Assembly (NCBI GenBank): GCA_036504875.1
Contig: DASXUK010000047.1
Location: 1 to 64,000 of the forward strand
Length of the DNA stretch: 64,000 nucleotides
From: JACPFJ01 sp036504875
GTDB taxonomy: Bacteria > Desulfobacterota > Desulfuromonadia > Geobacterales > Pseudopelobacteraceae
Reading direction: 5' to 3'
The first letter of the stretch is position 1; each line of letters opens with the position of its first letter. Shown one piece after another: positions 33,869 through 42,316 of the stretch. The position numbers and the translations under genes were made by a program. The notes below the pieces were generated by a model, which was given only the letters and a program-made list of their open reading frames with translations, had not been told where the DNA came from and did not search any database.

Positions 33869-35386
33869 ATGAAACCTGCTGAAAAACTTAGCATCCTGTT
33901 TGCCGCCTCAGAGGCCTCTCCTTTTGCCAAAGAAGGGGGGCTGGGTGACGTAGTCGGTGCTTTGCCGAAATACCTGGCCCGCAGAGGCCATGATGTCCGT
34001 GTTGTGATCCCGCGCTACCACGGCATTGATCAGGAAAAATACGGATTGCGACTGCTGCCCGGCCTGCTGGTGGTGCCGATGGGCATTATCGGGCATATGT
34101 ACTGCGGCGTCTACGAGGGGCGCTTGCCCGGCAGCGAAGTGCCGATTTATTTTCTGGAGCATGAGCAATTCTATGGCCGCTCCGCGCTCTACACGCAAGA
34201 CGGGGAAGGGTACCTCGATAACGACAATCGTTTCGTGTTCCTTTCCAAAGCGGCGTTGGAGCTCTGTAAAATGATCGATTTCCATCCGGATGTTGTTCAT
34301 GCCCATGACTGGCATACCGCCATCATTCCAGCCCTGCTCAACACCACCTATCTTCATGACCGCTATGTCGGTGATGCCGCCTCTTTGCTGACCCTGCACA
34401 ATATGCAGCACCAGGGCAATTTCTACCCCGGTCTGATGGAGGTACTCGACATTGGCTGGAAGCATTTCACCTATCTGGAATTGGAAAAGGATGACCAGGT
34501 CAACCTGCTCAAAGGTGGCATCTACCATGCTACACTGCTGAATACGGTCAGCGAGGGCTATGCCCGCGAGATCCAGACCCCCGAGTATGGCTGGGGGCTG
34601 GAGGAGATTGTGCGGCAGCGGGGGGACGATCTTTACGGCATCCTGAATGGCGTTGACTACGACGAGTGGAATCCCGCCAAAGATGACTGCCTGGTCGCAA
34701 AGTTTTCCAATCGCAACATGAAGGGTAAGGCGGCCTGCAAGCAGGATCTGCAGGCAGCGGTTGGCCTGCCGCAACGGCCGGATGTGCCTTTGTTCGGGGT
34801 GGTTTCCAGGATGGTTAAACAAAAGGGGACCGATGTGCTGGCCGAGGCTATCCACCGCATTCTGGAGATGGATGTGCAATTCGTGATAGTGGGCAACGGC
34901 GAGCCATGGGCACATTTTTATTTCGGCGACATTGCCGCGGCCTACCCGGATAAGTTTTCATGTTACATCGGCTATGACAACGGCCTGGCCCACAAGGTCG
35001 AGGCGGGCTCGGATTACTTTGTGATGCCGTCCGCCTTTGAGCCGTGCGGCCTCAACCAGATGTACAGCCTGGCCTATGGCACGCCGCCGATTGTGCGCGC
35101 TACCGGCGGGCTGGATGATAGCGTAGAGAACTTCGATGAAAAAACACGGACCGGCACCGGATTCAAGTACTGGAGCCACACAGCCACGGCACTTTGCGAC
35201 ACGGTCGGCTGGGCCGTTTACACCTACTTCAACAATCCTAAAGGCCTGGCAGCCTTGCGGCGTAATGGCATGAAACAGCGCTTCACTTGGGAAGAGTCAT
35301 CCCTCAAATACGAGGAGCTTTACCGCCTGAGCATTCGCCGCCGGCGGGGAAACGAGTACTACCGCAACCGTTTCGGGGATAGCTGA
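33869..35386 (+). CDS. glgA: Glycogen synthase (ADP-glucose type)
   Basis: GT5 enzyme adding glucose from ADP-glucose to glycogen. The 505-residue protein shows the N-terminal KEGGLGDVVGALPK nucleotide-sugar motif, VVHAHDWHTA, LTLHNMQHQG and the C-terminal MPSAFEPCGLNQMYSLAYG with the E-x7-E-type catalytic region. The ATG at 33869 follows a CCGGAG site. The repeat element lies directly upstream. Confidence 0.93.
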   Translation: MKPAEKLSILFAASEASPFAKEGGLGDVVGALPKYLARRGHDVRVVIPRYHGIDQEKYGLRLLPGLLVVPMGIIGHMYCGVYEGRLPGSEVPIYFLEHEQFYGRSALYTQDGEGYLDNDNRFVFLSKAALELCKMIDFHPDVVHAHDWHTAIIPALLNTTYLHDRYVGDAASLLTLHNMQHQGNFYPGLMEVLDIGWKHFTYLELEKDDQVNLLKGGIYHATLLNTVSEGYAREIQTPEYGWGLEEIVRQRGDDLYGILNGVDYDEWNPAKDDCLVAKFSNRNMKGKAACKQDLQAAVGLPQRPDVPLFGVVSRMVKQKGTDVLAEAIHRILEMDVQFVIVGNGEPWAHFYFGDIAAAYPDKFSCYIGYDNGLAHKVEAGSDYFVMPSAFEPCGLNQMYSLAYGTPPIVRATGGLDDSVENFDEKTRTGTGFKYWSHTATALCDTVGWAVYTYFNNPKGLAALRRNGMKQRFTWEESSLKYEELYRLSIRRRRGNEYYRNRFGDS

Positions 35387-35463
35387 TAATCTGCCGCATC
35401 AGGCGGTTGTTAGATTTTCTCTTCTTTTGCCTTTGTAAGATAAAACCAAACTGGGAACCAGTC

Positions 35464-36861
35464 ATGCCAGTTATCAACGACCTGCACCAGTTCATAGCCC
35501 TTCTCGAATCCCGGCAGCAGCTCATTCGAATAAAAAGCCAGGTTGATCCACTGCAAGAAATTGCCGCCATCACCGACCGGGTCTGCAAGACCAGCGACGG
35601 AGGCAAGGCGCTCATTTTCGAACATCCGCTCGGCTCAAGTTTTCCGGTGGCTACCAATTTGTTCGGGTCTCTGCCCAGGATCGGACTGGCGCTGGGCCTC
35701 GAGCACCCCGATCTGCTGACCGACAAGCTTTCCGCGCTTCTGCAACAAATCGTCTCTCCGGTGCTGGATGATCTGGATGCCCAGATAGCCGCGCTACCTG
35801 ATTTTACTCGCTATCTTCCCCGACTGTGTGAGTGGCCTGGAGCAACCAAAGTGCAAGATGCTCCTGATCTGGGTCTGTTTCCCTTTCTCCAGGCCTGGCC
35901 CGAAGACGGCTCGGCCTCCGGCCATCCCCGCTATATCTCATTGCCGCTGGTAATTACCGCTGACACCAGCGGAGGCAACCCAAACTGCGGCATGTATCGA
36001 GCCCAGGTGTGCGGATCAAAGGAGCTGGCTATCCGTTGGAAACCGGAAAGCGGGGCCGGACGGCACCTGGAGGAGTTTCGACAGGCTGGCAAGCCGATGC
36101 CGGTGGCGATTGCACTGGGTGGCGATCCGGCCATTACCTTGAGCGCCATGTCCCCCTTGCCTGGCAAGCTGGATGAAATCACCTTTGCCGGGTTTTTGCG
36201 CGGCGATTCGATCGATATGGCCGCCTGCTGCTCGATCCCGTTAAGCGTGCCGCTGACAAGCGAGGTGGTTATTGAGGGCTATGTAGATCCGATTGAGCAA
36301 GCAATCGAGGGACCCTTCGGGAACCACACCGGCCTGTATTCCCCTGCCGGACCGGCTGCACTGATGCGGATCACTTCAATTAGTCACCGTGAGGATGCCA
36401 TTATTCCTGCCACCATTGTCGGTCCGCCACCCATGGAGGACTGTTGGATGGGCAAGGCATGGGAACGGCTGCTACTGGCTTTTCTGCAACGGCTCGTGCC
36501 GGGGGTTATTGAAATCAACTTTCCCCTGGAGTGGATCTTCCATCAGAGCGCGGTCATTTCCCTTGAAAAACCTGTTCCGGCTATGGTAAGGGAAACAGCC
36601 AACCTGCTTTGGTCAATGCCCTGGTTCAGCGCCTCCCGTATTCTGATCTTCATCAGCCCCGAAACGGACAGCAAGCTGGCCAACGTAGCCTGGCAATTCA
36701 TTAACCTGCCAGAGTTTAAAGAGGATCTATTTTATGATCATACCGGCCGACGTCTGGCGCTGGATGCGACCGGAGGCCGGTTACAGCAGCAGCGGCTCAA
36801 GGCCGATCAAAAGGTGCTGGACCGTATTAGTCGTCACTGGCCGAGTTTCGGCCTTGACTAG
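35464..36861 (+). CDS. UbiD-family decarboxylase, probable MqnL
   Basis: 465-residue UbiD fold, which decarboxylates aromatic acids using prenylated FMN. N-terminal INDLHQFIALLES, the central NCGMYRAQV...E box and GPFGNHTG are typical. In the futalosine pathway a UbiD protein (MqnL) acts with a UbiA prenyltransferase (MqnP) and UbiX (MqnM), and exactly those follow here. The ATG at 35464 is preferred to a TTG at 35407. Ubiquinone is not expected in this group, so menaquinone is the likely product. Confidence 0.85.
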   Translation: MPVINDLHQFIALLESRQQLIRIKSQVDPLQEIAAITDRVCKTSDGGKALIFEHPLGSSFPVATNLFGSLPRIGLALGLEHPDLLTDKLSALLQQIVSPVLDDLDAQIAALPDFTRYLPRLCEWPGATKVQDAPDLGLFPFLQAWPEDGSASGHPRYISLPLVITADTSGGNPNCGMYRAQVCGSKELAIRWKPESGAGRHLEEFRQAGKPMPVAIALGGDPAITLSAMSPLPGKLDEITFAGFLRGDSIDMAACCSIPLSVPLTSEVVIEGYVDPIEQAIEGPFGNHTGLYSPAGPAALMRITSISHREDAIIPATIVGPPPMEDCWMGKAWERLLLAFLQRLVPGVIEINFPLEWIFHQSAVISLEKPVPAMVRETANLLWSMPWFSASRILIFISPETDSKLANVAWQFINLPEFKEDLFYDHTGRRLALDATGGRLQQQRLKADQKVLDRISRHWPSFGLD

Positions 36862-36862
36862 C

Positions 36863-37360
36863 ATGGCCCGGTGGGCAGTACTGGTCGTGGTGGCGTTCTT
36901 GCTGGCGGCCTGTTATCATATGCGGGTCGTGGCCGAGCCGATCAAAGCGCGTACAATCACTGCCAGGCAACCACCAGGCGAATCCTTGCGCAGGATAAGG
37001 AGGGTTTTGGAGGAAGAGCTTCATTTGCGGGTTGTAGATGAAGAACAGGTGGGAAGCGTATTGATCTCAGCCCCACGTCAATTTTATGTTGATACCGGTT
37101 TTGGTCAGCCAGCCGGAGGGAGAAAATATTTTGTCCAGTTGCAGATCGAGGTGCAGGGTCAAAGCAGCGGATCAAGGATTAACATTAAAGGACGTAACTT
37201 TGAGCTTCGTACCTCCTATGTCTACAGCGAGCATGGTCAACTGGAAACCCTGTACAAGGTCTATCCCTATGAGGAATATCCAGGCATGTTCAACACCGAT
37301 ATCATGAATCAAGAGATGCAAAAGATGGCCGAAATAATTGGTCGGGACATAAAGGAGTAA
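36863..37360 (+). CDS. Lipoprotein of unknown function
   Basis: 165 residues with a lipoprotein signal peptide (lipobox LLAAC, Cys at residue 17), followed by a soluble alpha/beta domain ending in IIGRDIKE. I recognise no family. It starts 1 nt after the UbiD stop codon and ends 1 nt before mqnP, so it is embedded in the menaquinone operon. A role in envelope or quinone handling is only a guess from position. Confidence 0.65.
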   Translation: MARWAVLVVVAFLLAACYHMRVVAEPIKARTITARQPPGESLRRIRRVLEEELHLRVVDEEQVGSVLISAPRQFYVDTGFGQPAGGRKYFVQLQIEVQGQSSGSRINIKGRNFELRTSYVYSEHGQLETLYKVYPYEEYPGMFNTDIMNQEMQKMAEIIGRDIKE

Positions 37361-37361
37361 T

Positions 37362-38243
37362 ATGGCGGCGGCAACAGGTATGCTACAGAAGATCGCGGTT
37401 TTCCTGGAGATGATCAAATTTTCCCATACGGTTTTTGCACTACCCTTTGCCTTGGCCGGAGCATTTTTAGCCGCTGGGGGAGTACCCGCGCCGAGCAAGA
37501 TTATCTGGATCATATTAGCCATGGTGGGTGCCAGGACCGCCGCCATGGGGCTTAATCGACTTATCGATGCCGAAATCGATGCCCGCAATCCCCGCACAGC
37601 CAGCCGCGCCATACCCTCCGGGCTGATCAGCAAAGGGCTGACCCTGACATTTATCCTGCTCTCTCTGGGACTGCTCATGCTGGCGGCAAGCCGGCTCAAC
37701 CCGTTATGCCTCAAGCTGGCGCCGCTGGCGGTGTTCTTTTTGGTGCTTTACTCCTACTGCAAGCGTTTTACAGCACTGGCCCATGTGGTCCTGGGTGTCT
37801 GTCTGGCTGCCGCTCCCATAGGCGCCTGGATCGCCATCCGAGGCCGGATCGATGCCCCGGCCCTGATCCTGGGGGCTGCGGTACTGTTCTGGGTGGCCGG
37901 TTTTGACATCCTTTATGCCTTGCAAGACCTGGAGTTCGACCGCCAGGCCGGTCTTCATTCGATACCGGTAAAACTGGGGGTGCGCGGTTCGCTCTGGGCC
38001 GCGCGCATTTTTCATCTGATCATGCTGGCGCTGTTAATCGGCCTGCTGCTCACCCTGCAGATGGGTGTTTTTTTTCTGGCCGGCATCCTGGTCACAACTG
38101 CCATGCTGCTCTATGAACACTGGCTGATCAGGGACGGTAACCTCGAAAAGCTGAATGCCGCCTTTTTTAACATGAACGGTTATATCAGCATTGTGATCCT
38201 GATCAGCACAGTGGCCGAGGTAGTCTTGAAGGGGATGCCATGA
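37362..38243 (+). CDS. UbiA-family prenyltransferase, probable MqnP
   Basis: 293-residue membrane enzyme with about eight helices. The two Asp-rich motifs of the family are NRLIDAEIDARNPRT and YALQDLEFDRQAG; they bind magnesium and prenyl diphosphate. In the futalosine route it would prenylate the 6-naphthoate product. The four-base ATGA overlap with ubiX shows coupled translation. Confidence 0.86.
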   Translation: MAAATGMLQKIAVFLEMIKFSHTVFALPFALAGAFLAAGGVPAPSKIIWIILAMVGARTAAMGLNRLIDAEIDARNPRTASRAIPSGLISKGLTLTFILLSLGLLMLAASRLNPLCLKLAPLAVFFLVLYSYCKRFTALAHVVLGVCLAAAPIGAWIAIRGRIDAPALILGAAVLFWVAGFDILYALQDLEFDRQAGLHSIPVKLGVRGSLWAARIFHLIMLALLIGLLLTLQMGVFFLAGILVTTAMLLYEHWLIRDGNLEKLNAAFFNMNGYISIVILISTVAEVVLKGMP

Positions 38244-38857
38244 GCGGCTGCGGCAGGCGGATATTCCTGGCCCTGACCGGGGCCTCGGGTACTGTTTATG
38301 GCCTGCGGCTGGCGGAAGAGCTTAGTAGTCGTGAATTCAATCTGACAGTTTGTATCAGTTCGAGCGGCCAGTTAGTCTGCCAGGAAGAAACCGGTCTGGA
38401 TCTGTCCGGTGACCTCTCCTCGGCAAGTGAGCGGCTCGGCGCATATCTGGGGATTTCCAGTGCCATTGAACTGGTCAGCCCGGACAACCTTTTTTCCTGC
38501 TCGGCCAGCGGTTCTGCCGCTCCGGATGCCATGATCGTTGCCCCTTGCAGCATGGGAACCTTGGCGCGGATTGCCTGCGGCATCTCCACCAACCTGATCG
38601 AACGCAGCGCAGACGTGATGCTTAAGGAGCGCCGCCCACTGCTGCTGATGCCTCGCGAGACCCCGCTTTCCGAGATCCACCTGGAGAATATGTTGAAACT
38701 TTCCCGGGCTGGAGCACGGATAATACCGGCTATGCCCGGTTTTTATCACCGCCCGCAAAGCATCGATGACCTGGTTGATTTTATAGTCGGGAAGGTGCTG
38801 GACCAGCTGGGAGTGGTAAATGATCTCTACCAGCGCTGGGGCAGGAAAAACGATTAA
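38240..38857 (+). CDS. ubiX: UbiX-family flavin prenyltransferase, probable MqnM
   Basis: Makes the prenylated FMN cofactor needed by the UbiD protein. The 205-residue protein begins with FLALTGASGTVYGLRLAEEL and has the FMN-binding APCSMGTLARIACGIS and PRETPLSEIHLENM. It is a little longer than E. coli UbiX at the C-terminus. Operon with the UbiD and UbiA genes. Confidence 0.92.
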   Translation: MSGCGRRIFLALTGASGTVYGLRLAEELSSREFNLTVCISSSGQLVCQEETGLDLSGDLSSASERLGAYLGISSAIELVSPDNLFSCSASGSAAPDAMIVAPCSMGTLARIACGISTNLIERSADVMLKERRPLLLMPRETPLSEIHLENMLKLSRAGARIIPAMPGFYHRPQSIDDLVDFIVGKVLDQLGVVNDLYQRWGRKND

Positions 38858-38943
38858 CCTAAAAAATCATTTGGTCACAGTATTTCTGATTTTCTCTGTG
38901 TCCTCTGTGTCTAACATCCTTTAAGGATTAAAGCTGTAAACGA

Positions 38944-38977
38944 AAAAGGCCCGCCTGAAAATGGCGGGCCTTTCTTT
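38944..38977. terminator. Bidirectional intrinsic terminator
   Basis: GGCCCGCC/GGCGGGCC stem with a 7-nt loop; A-rich on one side and TTTCTTT on the other, serving the convergent ubiX and flavodiiron genes. Confidence 0.85.
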
Positions 38978-38994
38978 CTGGGTCGTCTGCTTTG

Positions 38995-40188
38995 CTATCC
39001 TTGATTGCGCACTTCAGCACAGATGGCGCTTCCCAAGGCTTTGCACTGTTCCAGTATTTCATCGGTAGGTGTGAAGCTGCTCTTGACAGCCGGCACCGGC
39101 AGTCTGAAGCCCATTCCCTTGAGGCGCTCTTCGGCCAGCTTGCAGGCCTCACCGCTCCAGCCGTAGCTGCCGAACAGACCGGCCAGCGTGGTTTTCATTT
39201 TAACAGTGCTCAGATAAGCCAGCACATCCCACATCGGCTTAGGGATATCCCGTACAATGGTGGGAATGCCGAAGATCAGGGCATCAGCCTCTTCCAGCAG
39301 GTTGCGCAGCTCGCCTGAAGTAAGATTGCTGATATGATAGCTGTGCACCTCGACGTCGTCACAGGTGGCCCCGGCGGTAACGGCCTCTGCCATGCGTTCG
39401 GTGTTGCCATGCGGGGAGATATACAGGACAACGATCTTTTTACTGAACGAGGTCGGCTTGCTCCACTCCTCGAACTGTTGGATGACTCTCCAGGGATCTT
39501 TGCGGATGATCGGGCCGTGACTCGGACAGATCATGTCAATGACATCATGGCGTATCTTTTCAACCGCGGATAGCACCTTATCTTTGAAAGGACGGAAGAT
39601 GCAGTCGAAATAAAATTCGCGCGCCGAGGTGAAATCAGGTACCTCATCATTGAATATTTTGCCAGGAGAACAGTAATGGGCACCAAAGGCATCACAGGTG
39701 AAGAGCATATTGTCTTCTTCCACGCGTGTGAACATCGTATCCGGCCAGTGCAGGAAAGGGGCCATGATGAAACGCAGGCGGCGATCGCCGAGATCAAGGA
39801 TATCGCCATCCTTCACTACGAGCACGTTAAATGGTTTGCGCAACAGGTTGGTAAGAAAGTTCTTGGCGGCTGTGGTACATACTACCGTGGCAGCTGGACA
39901 CTGTTCCAGTAGGTAGCCCAGGGCCCCGGAGTGGTCCGGTTCGGTATGGTTGGCAATGATATAATCAATTGATTCCGGTGCAACCAGTGATTTTATTTTA
40001 TCCAGAAACTCGTCGGTTCTTTTTCTTTTGACTGTATCGATAATGGCGGTCTTACTAGAGCCTTTGATCAGGTAGGAGTTGTAAGTTGTGCCATGTTCGG
40101 TAGGAAAAAGATCGTCAAAGATGCGCAGGTCCGGATCTTCAGAGCCGATCCAGAAAATTCCCGGTTTAATTTCTGCAGTTCCCAGCAT
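38995..40188 (-). CDS. A-type flavoprotein (flavodiiron protein, FprA-like)
   Basis: 397 residues: a beta-lactamase-like diiron domain with the HTEPDHSG ligand motif and CPSHGPIIR, and a C-terminal flavodoxin domain (ISPHGNTERMAEAV). Such proteins reduce O2 to water or NO to N2O and protect anaerobes. The start follows GGAGAACAC; a promoter is at 40263-40291. Electron donor is not encoded nearby. Confidence 0.92.
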   Translation of the reverse strand: MLGTAEIKPGIFWIGSEDPDLRIFDDLFPTEHGTTYNSYLIKGSSKTAIIDTVKRKRTDEFLDKIKSLVAPESIDYIIANHTEPDHSGALGYLLEQCPAATVVCTTAAKNFLTNLLRKPFNVLVVKDGDILDLGDRRLRFIMAPFLHWPDTMFTRVEEDNMLFTCDAFGAHYCSPGKIFNDEVPDFTSAREFYFDCIFRPFKDKVLSAVEKIRHDVIDMICPSHGPIIRKDPWRVIQQFEEWSKPTSFSKKIVVLYISPHGNTERMAEAVTAGATCDDVEVHSYHISNLTSGELRNLLEEADALIFGIPTIVRDIPKPMWDVLAYLSTVKMKTTLAGLFGSYGWSGEACKLAEERLKGMGFRLPVPAVKSSFTPTDEILEQCKALGSAICAEVRNQG

Positions 40189-40262
40189 TGCGGTGTTCTC
40201 CTTTTTAGCTTTTTTTGCCGTTCCGATAATTTATCTTGCGGACCCAAAGGCTTTGTAGCTCA

Positions 40263-40291
40263 ACTATAACAGGCACCATCTTCAGAAACAA
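40263..40291 (-). promoter_or_regulatory. Promoter of the flavodiiron gene
   Basis: Minus-strand TTGTTT, 17-nt spacer, TATAGT, with a leader of about 70 nt. Confidence 0.5.
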
Positions 40292-40343
40292 CTTCAAATA
40301 AAGGGGGTTGTCTACCTGCCAGCAATCTGCTACTAATTAAAAT

Positions 40344-40928
40344 ATGAGCGATGATTCTGTCCATCAGAGAATAACAGTCCTGCGACCACTTTTGAAGGAT
40401 GCTGATCCTGAGGTGCGTAGTTCAGCCGCAGCTGCCATAGAGCGCCTGGAGGGGGCCTCTGCCCTGGAAGAGATCATGTACTCTTTGAAAAAAGGGGATA
40501 CCGGGGCCAAAATCAGGGCGATTTATGCCCTGGGTGAGATCGGCGGGGATAAGGTTGTTGCTCCGTTGGTGTATTGCGCCGGACGACCCGAGGCCGGTAT
40601 TCGGGCCGCGGCTATCGAGGTGCTTGGCAGGATCACCAGCCCGGCGGTTTTACCGGTGCTGATCAAACATCTGGGTGATAGTAATGGCGCTATCCAGGCG
40701 CGCGCCATTGCAGCACTGTCAAATTTCCCTTCATCACCGGAACTGTTTGAAAACCTGCGACCTTTTCTGGAAAAGCAGGATGGCTCGCTTGAAGCCGAAG
40801 CGGCGATTGCGCTTGCCAAACTGGGCGATCTGGATTCCCTTGAACAGATTATTGCACTGCTCACCTCTCCGCATTCTTCAACCAGGCAGGCGGCGGCTAA
40901 AGCTTTGAGCCTGCTACCTCTTCAGTAG
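40344..40928 (+). CDS. HEAT-repeat protein
   Basis: 194 residues made of about five to six HEAT-like helical pairs with the A-x-x-A-L-G/I pattern (IRAIYALGEIG, IRAAAIEVLGRI). It is a protein-interaction scaffold without catalytic motifs. Its end overlaps by 7 nt the convergent HD-GYP gene, whose operon also encodes a larger HEAT protein, suggesting related tasks. Confidence 0.8.
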   Translation: MSDDSVHQRITVLRPLLKDADPEVRSSAAAAIERLEGASALEEIMYSLKKGDTGAKIRAIYALGEIGGDKVVAPLVYCAGRPEAGIRAAAIEVLGRITSPAVLPVLIKHLGDSNGAIQARAIAALSNFPSSPELFENLRPFLEKQDGSLEAEAAIALAKLGDLDSLEQIIALLTSPHSSTRQAAAKALSLLPLQ

Positions 40929-42316
40929 TTCCCCTTGGCGATAAATTTGCCGACATCGATATTTTTCAAGGCCGGATCTACAACGGCTACAATCTCTGCA
41001 TAGCGTGACCCATCCTTCTGAACCAGCGGCTGTTCGCGAGGTGCCTCCAGCCGTCTGCCGTCAGGAGCGAACAGCACCCTGACCATAGGTGTTTCCTCAT
41101 CCAGCGGATTCGGTCGCCAGACAACTGCGACTTCATTGGTATCCAGACGCACCAGTGTTCCCACCGGATATTTGCCCATCAGGATCAAAAAGCTGGACAA
41201 CAACGAGCCATCCAGATAAGTCCCGGTTATTTTCTGCATCTCGGCCAGGGCTGATTGCGGATTGTAAGGGTGCTGGTAAACACGCAGCGTGGTGATGGCA
41301 TCGTAGGTATCGGCAATGGCTATGATATCGATCATCTGATTGAATGGAAGCTTGCGAGCCCAATCCGGATAGCCGCTACGATTATATTGCAGGTGATGGC
41401 CCAGGACAATCTGGCCGATTTGCGGGCTGAGCCCCTTCATCTCACGGATAATCTTGGAACCCAGCTCCGGATGAAGCTTCATTTCGTCATATTCTTTGCT
41501 GGATAATTTACCCGGCTTATTAAGGATATCCTTGGAGATCATGGTTTTGCCAATGTCGTGCAATTGCCCGGCAATACCTAAATCCTTGACCGTCATGGCG
41601 TCAAAGCCGAGCGAGGCGCCCATGGCCATAGCCAATACACCGACATTGACACAATGATTAAAGGTGTAGTTGTCATAGTCCTTGATCATTGTCAGGCCCA
41701 ACAGTGTCGAATGGTCCTGCATCGTGACACTGACCATCCGGTCGACTACTCGTAGTACCGGATCACTGTTGGGGATGCGCCCTTTTTCGATATCGCGGCA
41801 GATGTTGCGGATGGCGTCCAAGGCGTGGCCATAGGTGGCGAGATGATCACCATCCTCTAATTGGCTGTCTTCCTCATGCGGGTGAATGTTAAAATCCTCT
41901 TCCCCTTGGCGCAGGATCTTGATGTGGAGGATATCTCCACTATCGAGCTGTTTCTTGAAGCTCTCAAAGGAGGGTGCTTTTAAAGAAAACAGCCTTACAA
42001 ACTCTTGAAGCTCATCAAACATCAGCCCGGCCGAGAAAGTTACCCGCCCGATTTTTTTTTCCAGCATGTGGTTGATCAGATCAGCAATGGCTGTAGACGG
42101 GGTTATAAATAGGTGGTCCTCGTAAAACAGGATGCCATCGATAACACCCCACGACACACTGGGCGCCTTGGCAAAGGCACAGTTCAGGATCTTGTCCAGC
42201 TCCAGCAAAGGCTTCCGGATAGCCGGGTGAGATGTCGGGTAGAACGCCATCCCTTTTGCGGCCCCTGAAAAAAGGGTAATCATTCTCAGGGCGCTGTCTT
42301 TGTCAAGCGCCTCCAT
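40922..42316 (-). CDS. HD-GYP-like protein with altered GYP motif
   Basis: 464 residues. The first 180 form an unrecognised domain; the HD-GYP core follows with LHDIGKTMIS and an expected HHExxDGxGYP that reads HHLQYNRSGYP, losing the Glu, Asp and first Gly. It may therefore hydrolyse cyclic di-GMP poorly, bind it, or act on another nucleotide. A C-terminal extension of 110 residues is unassigned. The ATG at 42316 follows GGAGG and overlaps the upstream gene by 14 nt, so they are coupled. Confidence 0.8.
   Translation of the reverse strand: MEALDKDSALRMITLFSGAAKGMAFYPTSHPAIRKPLLELDKILNCAFAKAPSVSWGVIDGILFYEDHLFITPSTAIADLINHMLEKKIGRVTFSAGLMFDELQEFVRLFSLKAPSFESFKKQLDSGDILHIKILRQGEEDFNIHPHEEDSQLEDGDHLATYGHALDAIRNICRDIEKGRIPNSDPVLRVVDRMVSVTMQDHSTLLGLTMIKDYDNYTFNHCVNVGVLAMAMGASLGFDAMTVKDLGIAGQLHDIGKTMISKDILNKPGKLSSKEYDEMKLHPELGSKIIREMKGLSPQIGQIVLGHHLQYNRSGYPDWARKLPFNQMIDIIAIADTYDAITTLRVYQHPYNPQSALAEMQKITGTYLDGSLLSSFLILMGKYPVGTLVRLDTNEVAVVWRPNPLDEETPMVRVLFAPDGRRLEAPREQPLVQKDGSRYAEIVAVVDPALKNIDVGKFIAKGNY

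Noticed and set aside
33908..34915. 335-codon open frame antisense to glgA
   Set aside because: Shadow of glgA; no family features.
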